37,482 bases of DNA from an uncultured Verrucomicrobia subdivision 3 bacterium (GTDB taxonomy: Bacteria > Verrucomicrobiota > Verrucomicrobiia > Limisphaerales > UBA11358), in NCBI GenBank assembly GCA_903895255.1, contig CAITTG010000030.1, forward strand, positions 1 through 37,482, in the 5' to 3' direction. Shown one piece after another: positions 32,165 through 37,482 of this stretch. Position 1 is the stretch's first letter. Every line of letters begins with the position of its first letter. The notes beneath the pieces are model-generated. The model saw only the letters and a program-made list of their open reading frames with translations, was not told the origin of the DNA and made no database searches. A program made the translations under genes and the position numbers.

Positions 32165-33316
32165 ATGAGCACGCAAACCAAAGATTTGCTGGGCACCGGT
32201 GGAAAAAAAAGCGCCAATCGCCTCTCTCCAGATGGCAAATGGCGGTCATTTCCCCGCGTTCCACACTTGCTGCAATACGTCAGCAGTGGAACCTATTTTG
32301 CACGAATCAAAATAAAGGGCAAGCTGATTCGTGAGAGCCTTGGAACGGTTGTGTGGACCGACGCGCAATTGAAATTGGTGGATTTCTTGAAAGAAAAGCA
32401 CACAAGCGGTGCCAAAACCGACAAACCAAAGGTTTTGTTCAAGGATGCGGTCGAAATGTTTCAAAAGCGGGTTCAGGGCGATTCCGGAATGAAGGCAAGC
32501 AGCAAGGGCTACCGGGAGCTCTGTATTCGCAAGCTTCAATCATCCTGGCCTGACCTGTGGAATCATCCTCTGGACGCGATAACGGCCGAGCAATGCCGTG
32601 AATGGTCGGCGAAGCTTAAAACTGACATCGCCAGCCAATACTTCAACAACGTGGTGGGAACCTTGCGGTTGATTTTCGAGGAGGGGATCAAGGCGCAGGT
32701 GAAGGCGGGGGGCGAAAAGATTGAAAATCCGTTGGCCGAGCTTTCCCGAGCCAAAATTCCCGCCAAAGTTTTGCAACTGCCGGAACCTGATCAATTCAGG
32801 AATTTGGTCGGAAAAATCAGGGAGTCGGGCAGTTGGGGACCAAAAGCCGCCAATCTCGTGGAATTCCTGGCGTACAGCGGAACGAGACTTTACACCGAGG
32901 CGCAATGGGTCAATTGGGAGGACATCGACTGGCAGCGAAACGAAATCATTGTGCGGGGCAGCCCTGAAACAGCCACCAAGAATTGGGAAATCCGGCGTAT
33001 TCCGATTCTTGCCAACATGGCGGCATTGTTAAAACGGATGCAAGCTGAACAGGGCGCAGATCGGAAGGGCAAGCTTCTGGAGATTACGGAATGCCCGATT
33101 ACGCTCCAAAAGGCCTGTTCGGAAATTGGGATCGCCAAACTAAGGCACCATGACCTGCGGCATCTGTTCGCTACCCGCTGCATTGAGTCCGGGGTGGATG
33201 TTCCGACGGTCTCACGCTGGCTTGGCCACAAGGACGGCGGGGCGTTGGCGATGCGAACCTACGGGCATCTGCGGAATGAGCACTCTCAGGCGATGGCTGT
33301 GAAGGTGAAGTTTTGA
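32165..33316 (+). CDS. Phage-type site-specific tyrosine integrase
   Basis: The 383-residue protein has a basic N-terminal arm-binding-like region, a central core-binding domain (VLFKDAVEMFQKRVQG to NPLAELSR), and a catalytic domain. Catalytic residues are Arg in AYSGTRLYTEAQW (about 241), a Lys in the beta-hairpin near TKNWEIRRIPI, H-x-x-R in HHDLRHLFATR (about 325-330), His in WLGHKDG and the Tyr nucleophile in MRTYGHL (about 365). All are present, so it is probably active. ATG 32165 is preferred over the upstream in-frame TTG at 32138. Its nearness to tRNA-Tyr suggests an integrated element, but the tRNA faces away from it. Confidence 0.88.
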   Translation: MSTQTKDLLGTGGKKSANRLSPDGKWRSFPRVPHLLQYVSSGTYFARIKIKGKLIRESLGTVVWTDAQLKLVDFLKEKHTSGAKTDKPKVLFKDAVEMFQKRVQGDSGMKASSKGYRELCIRKLQSSWPDLWNHPLDAITAEQCREWSAKLKTDIASQYFNNVVGTLRLIFEEGIKAQVKAGGEKIENPLAELSRAKIPAKVLQLPEPDQFRNLVGKIRESGSWGPKAANLVEFLAYSGTRLYTEAQWVNWEDIDWQRNEIIVRGSPETATKNWEIRRIPILANMAALLKRMQAEQGADRKGKLLEITECPITLQKACSEIGIAKLRHHDLRHLFATRCIESGVDVPTVSRWLGHKDGGALAMRTYGHLRNEHSQAMAVKVKF

Positions 33317-33353
33317 GCTGCCATCCTACTGACCGTAAATGCTTTCCGATTTG

Positions 33354-33367
33354 TTCCCGAGCGGTAA
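33354..33367. promoter_or_regulatory. HipB-type operator O1
   Basis: TTCCCGAGCGGTAA is an imperfect copy of the palindrome at O2. It lies 49 bases before O2 and 127 bases before the hipB start codon. A binding role for HipB is inferred from symmetry and position. Confidence 0.6.
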
Positions 33368-33402
33368 TATAATTGAGAATTTCGGCCATAAATACTAAAT
33401 TG

Positions 33403-33416
33403 TTCCCGTACGGGAA
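33403..33416. promoter_or_regulatory. HipB-type operator O2 (perfect palindrome)
   Basis: TTCCCGTACGGGAA is a perfect 14-bp palindrome in the hipB upstream region. It starts 49 bases after O1 and 50 bases before O3. Confidence 0.7.
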
Positions 33417-33424
33417 TAAAAGGT

Positions 33425-33454
33425 TTGCCTTTGGCCAAAAAGCGCCGTTATATT
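33425..33454 (+). promoter_or_regulatory. Probable hipBA promoter
   Basis: TTGCCT (33425-33430) and TATATT (33449-33454) are 18 bases apart. The -10-like box touches operator O3 at 33453, so a bound repressor would block it. Inferred from motif and overlap. Confidence 0.45.
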
Positions 33455-33466
33455 CCCGTACGGTAA
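33453..33466. promoter_or_regulatory. HipB-type operator O3
   Basis: TTCCCGTACGGTAA differs from O2 at one position. It overlaps the probable -10 box and ends 14 bases before the hipB ATG. Confidence 0.7.
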
Positions 33467-33480
33467 CACGATCATTGACC

Positions 33481-33732
33481 ATGAAATACACCCCAAAGCA
33501 AATAGGCGAACTGGTGAAGTCGATCCGCAAACAGATGGGAGCGACCCAGAAGGAGTTGGCGATGACCTCGGGAACGGGACTTCGCTTTATTATTGAGTTG
33601 GAACAAGGAAAACCGACGAGCCAAATCGGGAAAGTGCTCACCGTGCTGAATACCCTGGGCGTGACAGTGAGTCTCACGCCGCCGGCCGCGATACCCAAAG
33701 CTGCCACTCTTGAACCAAGGAAAGGGAATTGA
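33481..33732 (+). CDS. hipB: HipB-like antitoxin and repressor
   Basis: The 83-residue protein is an XRE/Cro-type helix-turn-helix: IGELVKSIRKQMGATQKELAMTSGTGLRFIIELEQGKPTSQIGKVLTVLNTLGV, with the Q-K-E-L-A and F-I-x-x-x-E-x-G-K segments conserved in HipB. HipB neutralises HipA and represses the operon by binding spaced palindromes. Three such sites lie upstream. ATG 33481 is preferred over the longer reading to 33373, which would run through the operators. It ends two bases before hipA. Confidence 0.9.
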   Translation: MKYTPKQIGELVKSIRKQMGATQKELAMTSGTGLRFIIELEQGKPTSQIGKVLTVLNTLGVTVSLTPPAAIPKAATLEPRKGN

Positions 33733-33734
33733 CC

Positions 33735-34985
33735 ATGGCGCGGACACTGGATGTTTTCTTGCATCGGGACCTGGCGGGCACCCTGACTCAAAATAACCAG
33801 GGGGACATGACCTTTGAATACGATGAGGACTACTTGGGCAATCCGGCGGCAATTCCGTTGTCCCAATCCCTGCCGCTGACCAGGAAACGTTTCACCAGGA
33901 GGGCATGCCGGCCCTTTTTCGCGGGGGTTTTGCCGGAGGAAGCCAAGCGTGAAATTATCGCCCGCAATCTGGGCATCAGCGCGAGGAACGACTTTGCATT
34001 GCTGGAGCAAATCGGCGGGGAGTGTGCGGGAGCCGTAACTTTCCTGCCAAAAGGGACACCCCTCCCCTACCTCGAAGAGTCCTACCGGCAATTGAGCGAA
34101 GCCGAACTGGCTTCGATCCTCCGATTCCTGCCGAAGCGTCCGCTAATGGCGGGAGAGACGGGCATCCGCTTGTCACTGGCCGGAGTGCAGGACAAGATTG
34201 CGGTGAGGATCGAGGGTGAAAAGATCTGCCTGCCTTTGAATGGTTCCCCGAGCACGCACATCCTGAAACCCCAAATCGAAAGATTCGAAGGTTTGGTGTT
34301 CAATGAAGAGCTTTGCATGAGGCTGTCGGCCGCCGTGGGAATTCCCACGGCAGGCATCAAAACCGGCGCGGCGGAAGGAATGCATTACCTATTGGTGGAA
34401 AGATACGACCGTGCTCATGTTACTTCCCCAGGCGACAGCCAGCCCAAACTTCATCGGGAACATCAGGAGGATTTTTGTCAGGCGTTGGGAATCGTGTCCG
34501 AACACAAATATCAGAGCGAGGGAGGTCCCTCGTTGAAGCAATGCTTTGAACTGGTAAGAAATACCTCCTCAGTGCCCTTGGTGGATTTGCAGTCGCTGCT
34601 CGACGCGGTCTTTTTTAATTTACTGATCGGGAATAACGACGCTCACGGCAAGAACTTTTCCCTGCTATACCGGGCTGGCGGGCAAACGAGGCTGGCTCCG
34701 TTGTATGACCTTGTCAGCACGGCGGCGTATCCGGAGTTGTCGACCAAGATGGCCATGAAGATCGGCGGGGAAAACGAGCCGGGGAAAGTCGGCCAAAAGC
34801 AAATCGAGAGGCTGGCCAATGAGGCTGCGTTGTCCGCTCCGATGGTTAGAAATCGATTGGCAGAACTGGCCGATGCCGTTATTGCCGCGCTTCCGACGGT
34901 GACCCGAGAGGAGCCATTTGCCGCAGGGTTGGCAGGACAAATCAGAGATCGCTGCCGGCGGATAATCGGGTTATTCAAAAAATAG
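33735..34985 (+). CDS. hipA: HipA-family serine/threonine kinase toxin
   Basis: HipA kinases phosphorylate a glutamyl-tRNA synthetase or related target and cause growth arrest. The 416-residue protein has the N-terminal HipA domain (DVFLHRDLAGTLTQ to FFAGVLPEEAKRE). The kinase core has the Ser/Gly loop IRLSLAGVQDKIAV (about 143-155), THILKPQ with the ATP-contact Lys, the catalytic LIGNNDAHGKNFSL with Asp at about 302, and the metal-binding APLYDLVSTAAY with Asp at about 325. All key residues are present, so it is likely active. It follows hipB by two bases with ATG 33735, and the operators ahead of hipB should control both. Confidence 0.93.
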   Translation: MARTLDVFLHRDLAGTLTQNNQGDMTFEYDEDYLGNPAAIPLSQSLPLTRKRFTRRACRPFFAGVLPEEAKREIIARNLGISARNDFALLEQIGGECAGAVTFLPKGTPLPYLEESYRQLSEAELASILRFLPKRPLMAGETGIRLSLAGVQDKIAVRIEGEKICLPLNGSPSTHILKPQIERFEGLVFNEELCMRLSAAVGIPTAGIKTGAAEGMHYLLVERYDRAHVTSPGDSQPKLHREHQEDFCQALGIVSEHKYQSEGGPSLKQCFELVRNTSSVPLVDLQSLLDAVFFNLLIGNNDAHGKNFSLLYRAGGQTRLAPLYDLVSTAAYPELSTKMAMKIGGENEPGKVGQKQIERLANEAALSAPMVRNRLAELADAVIAALPTVTREEPFAAGLAGQIRDRCRRIIGLFKK

Positions 34986-35118
34986 CGGTGCCGGGAGGTT
35001 GTTTAGGCAATGGCTGCGAGAGTCACATTCTGATTTAAAGGGGCTGGAGGGAGGTTTTTACAGTTGCGATCGGAGGCGGGTCGCTTTGTGCTATTCTTAC
35101 CACAATCCCCCTCCGCCC

Positions 35119-35337
35119 ATGAAACTCCCTCGTGATAATAAATCCATCATCCCGGTACTATCCGCCTCCACGCGGACGTCCCAAAAAACGCTATTTGGTT
35201 CGCCAATAGGCCGCATGCAAACTGTGGGGGAGCTGACCGGAAAGCCCAATGCCAGTTTGAAAGCGATAGCTCAAGAAGTAATCGCCGAGAGAGCTTTGGG
35301 AGTCCAAAATCTGTCTGATATGAATATGGTGTTTTGA
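35119..35337 (+). CDS. Small hypothetical protein
   Basis: A 72-residue ORF from ATG 35119 in the 469-base gap after hipA. It begins MKLPRDNKSIIPVLSASTRT and ends ERALGVQNLSDMNMVF, with no motif I recognise. An upstream TATTCT at 35092-35097 preceded by TGC could be an extended -10 promoter box, and the ORF is in the same direction as hipA. The larger reading from 34999 looks non-coding in its first third. Confidence 0.35.
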   Translation: MKLPRDNKSIIPVLSASTRTSQKTLFGSPIGRMQTVGELTGKPNASLKAIAQEVIAERALGVQNLSDMNMVF

Positions 35338-35454
35338 ATTTATTGCTTTGTCCTCGTTAAAACGAGAATGTGTGAGCATCGCCGGCATAAAATCAGCACA
35401 ATTTATTGAATATTAGAACCTTGACTATAGGCTGAAACCGGTTTTGGGTTAATC

Positions 35455-35730
35455 ATGCCAAAAAAAAAGAATCGTGATGCTTCCATTCTCGGGAAACTCA
35501 GCGCCCTAAAGCGCAGTGGGGAACTGAATTGGAGGGTGCTCGGGTTCACAGAGCCTCAAATAAAAGCCGCAAGCGTTGCGTTTGCAAAGCTGGGAGCTAA
35601 ATTCTCGGGTTCAAAAGGCGGTTTTGCCCGTGCTGCCAAATTAGATGCGGAAACACGTAGATCAATCGCAATAAAAGCAATAGAGACCAGATGGAAAAGA
35701 CGCGCTGATGCAGAGGTTAATCGCATCTAA
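35455..35730 (+). CDS. Small basic hypothetical protein
   Basis: This 91-residue basic protein (about a quarter Lys/Arg) begins MPKKKNRDASILGKLSALKRSG. It ends with GGFARAAKLDAETRRSIAIKAIETRWKRR, a type of Arg/Ala-rich tail (G-G-x-A-R-A-x-x-L-x-x-x-x-R-x-x-I-A-x-K-A-x-x-x-R-W) common in small proteins of mobile elements. A nucleic-acid-binding role is suggested by charge only. It is surrounded by non-core genes. Confidence 0.6.
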   Translation: MPKKKNRDASILGKLSALKRSGELNWRVLGFTEPQIKAASVAFAKLGAKFSGSKGGFARAAKLDAETRRSIAIKAIETRWKRRADAEVNRI

Positions 35731-35854
35731 ATTCGATTAGAAGAATTTGCGTCAACCGTGCTAGTAACTTAGGTTGACGGCGGGTGGTCAGAGCGGCATT
35801 CAGGCCGCTAGGGTTTACGTTGAATCGGATGTAGCAGATTTGCCACGACGTTTT

Positions 35855-36649
35855 ATGCGTGAACAATATTTTGCACGTCGGTTTAAGGTGATCGCTATTT
35901 CGCCAAATTTAAACCTGGCTTTATGGTGTACGATGGCTGCTTTCTTTATCTTCGGGAAAAGTCTACCGGCTCAAGCGCAAGAAGATGCAAGCCCAAACAC
36001 GTTTGAACCTTTAAATGCATTCCAATCAATAGTGAATGAACTTTCCATGGCTTCGGCCGAAAAAACCACAAGGACTTTTTGGGGATTCACCTGGTCATCC
36101 CAATCGCTGGAATGCAAGAAGTCAGAAGACATGTGTTTCGTCTTTGAAAGGGCAAAATTGCTGATTTACACAGATGACGTGTCGGTTCGCGCTTTTTGCT
36201 CCTCGATCGAGGACTACCAAAAAGCAAGTCGTGATGCAAATTTCAATACGAGCAGAAATTATCAATTCAATTTTGACAACCTCCATCAGCGTGCACTCAG
36301 CGACCATGAGTGGCTAAAAAAGATTTACGCGTATTATGACCAGAACGAAATTTACCTAAAGACCGAAAAGCATCCCCCATTCGCCCTGATCTCACAGTCG
36401 TTTTACGATTGTCTGACAATGCATAATCAGGTTGTTTCCGAGTTTCAATTGCTCAAAAGTGAATTTTTAAACTTGAAAGTCCTTGCAGCTACCATTCCGA
36501 CCGATGGCCATGAGGAGGAAGTGAAAAATACAGGCGAGGATGGCAACTTTCTTTCGGTGCTGAAATTGGTAGGGGGAATTATAGCATTTCTTACGACGGT
36601 GATCGCTCTTTTCAGCCAGATGCGAAATCGAACTGCTAACCAAAAATAA
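35855..36649 (+). CDS. Hypothetical exported or membrane-anchored protein
   Basis: I do not recognise this protein. From ATG 35855 it has 264 residues, with a hydrophobic segment (LNLALWCTMAAFFIFGKSLPAQA) that ends in AQA, a plausible signal-peptidase site, and a C-terminal membrane helix (FLSVLKLVGGIIAFLTTVIALFSQM). The intervening domain contains four conserved-looking Cys residues (LECKKSEDMCF, RAFCSSIEDY, YDCLTMHN) that could form disulfides outside the cytoplasm. The TTG at 35774 would add 27 residues without a signal-like character. Codon use is A/T-rich compared with the core genome, suggesting recent acquisition. Confidence 0.6.
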   Translation: MREQYFARRFKVIAISPNLNLALWCTMAAFFIFGKSLPAQAQEDASPNTFEPLNAFQSIVNELSMASAEKTTRTFWGFTWSSQSLECKKSEDMCFVFERAKLLIYTDDVSVRAFCSSIEDYQKASRDANFNTSRNYQFNFDNLHQRALSDHEWLKKIYAYYDQNEIYLKTEKHPPFALISQSFYDCLTMHNQVVSEFQLLKSEFLNLKVLAATIPTDGHEEEVKNTGEDGNFLSVLKLVGGIIAFLTTVIALFSQMRNRTANQK

Positions 36650-36681
36650 TTGCTTCCACAAATTTTTAAATAGCCGTGTCC

Positions 36682-37266
36682 TTAACGCATCTGAATCATT
36701 CCCGACTGTCCCGAGTGGCCCGAAATTGTATCATCCATGTTTTGCAGGATGGCGTTGATATCCCGGCTGATCAAATCCGCCGTCGAGCCATAGGCTCGAA
36801 AGGTTTGGTCCACCGGATAGGGATCGGCATTCGCATCGGTGGCGAATGCCCGCACGGCATCCTGAACCGACTGTAAAGAATCCTGCTGATCTTCCAGTTT
36901 CTTAAGAATCAATTTTCGCGCTTCGTTGTTTTTGTCTCGCAGGTAACCCCGGCGGAGCCAGGAGGCTTTCTTGATCTTGTTGGTGTTGTCGTCCAGTCGG
37001 GAATCGGCGGCAGTTTGGGCATTGCGCAAATCGGCGACTTTCTGGGAGAGCAGGCTGTAAAAATCATTAATCTTTTGCTGACGTGCCTGGGCAATACGAT
37101 CTTGTTCGTCTTGGCGTTGTTTTTCCCGGGCGGCTCGTTCAAGGGCGGCGGTATCAACCGGTGCCGGGGCGGGTGTTGCCACCGGAACGGCCTGGGCAGC
37201 GGGGGGCTGGACCATGGGTGCAGGCTCGTCGGGCGGCGATGGTGTTGGGATCACCTGTGCTTGCAC
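36682..37266 (-). CDS. Hypothetical coiled-coil protein, possibly missing its N-terminus
   Basis: The 194-residue product begins with a Pro/Ala-rich linker (PTPSPPDEPAPMVQPPAAQ and on), then a charged coiled coil (ALERAAREKQRQDEQDRIAQARQQKINDFYSLLSQKVADLRNAQTAADSRLDD), then a helical domain with KKASWLRRGYLRDKNNEARKLI and VQDAVRAFATDANADPYPVDQTFRAYGS. No family is recognised. The Pro-rich start resembles a linker that would normally follow a signal or lipoprotein anchor. A stop codon lies two codons before the GTG at 37266, so any such anchor is in another frame or lost. Confidence 0.55.
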   Translation of the reverse strand: MQAQVIPTPSPPDEPAPMVQPPAAQAVPVATPAPAPVDTAALERAAREKQRQDEQDRIAQARQQKINDFYSLLSQKVADLRNAQTAADSRLDDNTNKIKKASWLRRGYLRDKNNEARKLILKKLEDQQDSLQSVQDAVRAFATDANADPYPVDQTFRAYGSTADLISRDINAILQNMDDTISGHSGQSGMIQMR

Positions 37267-37416
37267 GGGTTACGCACCCATCTGGTGCTGGCCACATTAC
37301 CGTTGGGACGGGTGCTTAACTTGGGTTTGGAACGCGTGCAAGCTGGCAGCACGCGGATCGTTAAGGGGCGGCCGGCGGAGCCGGATACCTCCGGCCAAGG
37401 CACTTAAAACGGCGCG

Positions 37417-37440
37417 CGCAGAGTCGCAGAGAACGCAGAG
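37417..37440. repeat. Three near-tandem CGCAGAG units
   Basis: CGCAGAG occurs at 37417-37423, 37425-37431 and 37434-37440. Similar short CGCAGAG clusters are scattered through many Verrucomicrobiota and related genomes as intergenic repeats (from memory). No function is known. Confidence 0.5.
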
Positions 37441-37482
37441 TTGATGCCGGGCAATACCTTAAAACAGGCTCAACGTTTAAGG

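Noticed and set aside
31964..32176. 70-residue minus-strand reading over tRNA-Tyr
   Set aside because: It is the translation of the tRNA gene and its flanks.
35774..35830. Possible degenerate tRNA before the exported-protein gene
   Set aside because: A stem AGCGGC/GCCGCT and a D-arm-like GTGGTCAGAG are visible, but acceptor and T arms do not pair, so it is not a tRNA.
1..37482. CRISPR array or Cas genes
   Set aside because: No regularly spaced direct repeats with unique spacers and no Cas-like protein were seen on either strand.

Overview
The window looks like a chromosomal segment of a Gram-negative, high-G+C bacterium, most likely Verrucomicrobiota and perhaps the Limisphaerales/Pedosphaera group (subdivision 3). 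That placement is inferred from the combination of a secreted pectin lyase, a DUF6941-like protein, a pseudopilin ending in an H-x9-DG motif, futalosine-pathway menaquinone synthesis, a GldA/GldF/GldG/DUF4340 operon and a GGACAGGCT hairpin repeat. No ribosomal RNA is present to confirm it.

Region 1 (1-17.5 kb) is mostly core genome with native composition: a rhamnogalacturonan lyase, a small DUF6941-like protein, purC, two ParE/RelE-type toxin-antitoxin pairs on either side of a PA0069-type radical SAM gene, a Xer-type tyrosine recombinase, prfB with its programmed +1 frameshift, trpC, a GreA/GreB-family factor, a YihY/BrkB membrane protein with an added C-terminal domain, an EamA transporter, mqnC, a type II NADH dehydrogenase and a Uma2 nuclease-fold protein. 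MqnC (menaquinone synthesis) and NDH-2 (quinone reduction) are divergent neighbours. A nested palindrome cluster lies in front of the YihY gene.

Region 2 (17.7-24.5 kb) holds a four-gene operon for a Gld-type ABC export machinery (ATPase, permease, GldG-like, DUF4340). It is followed by about 1 kb without a convincing gene, which contains two copies of a 111-114 bp element with imperfect inverted ends, then a lone pseudopilin-like gene and a strong hairpin.

Region 3 (24.6-37.3 kb) is accessory DNA, visibly less G+C-rich. It holds a RuvB-like mini-ORF lacking the P-loop lysine, an unknown gene, an AAA ATPase, then a pile-up of truncated genes (DnaQ-type exonuclease N-terminus, SRAP/YedK C-terminus, IS630 transposase C-terminus). 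Two 589-residue minus-strand genes follow: a beta-CASP metallo-beta-lactamase-fold nuclease and an unrecognised Trp-rich helical protein. Next come a truncated DinB, tRNA-Tyr(GTA), a phage-type integrase, a hipBA toxin-antitoxin module with three evenly spaced operators, and several unrecognised small genes. The best candidate for something undescribed is the pairing of the beta-CASP nuclease with the unknown 589-residue protein, possibly together with the AAA ATPase, inside this integrase-associated region. That is a hypothesis from gene order only.
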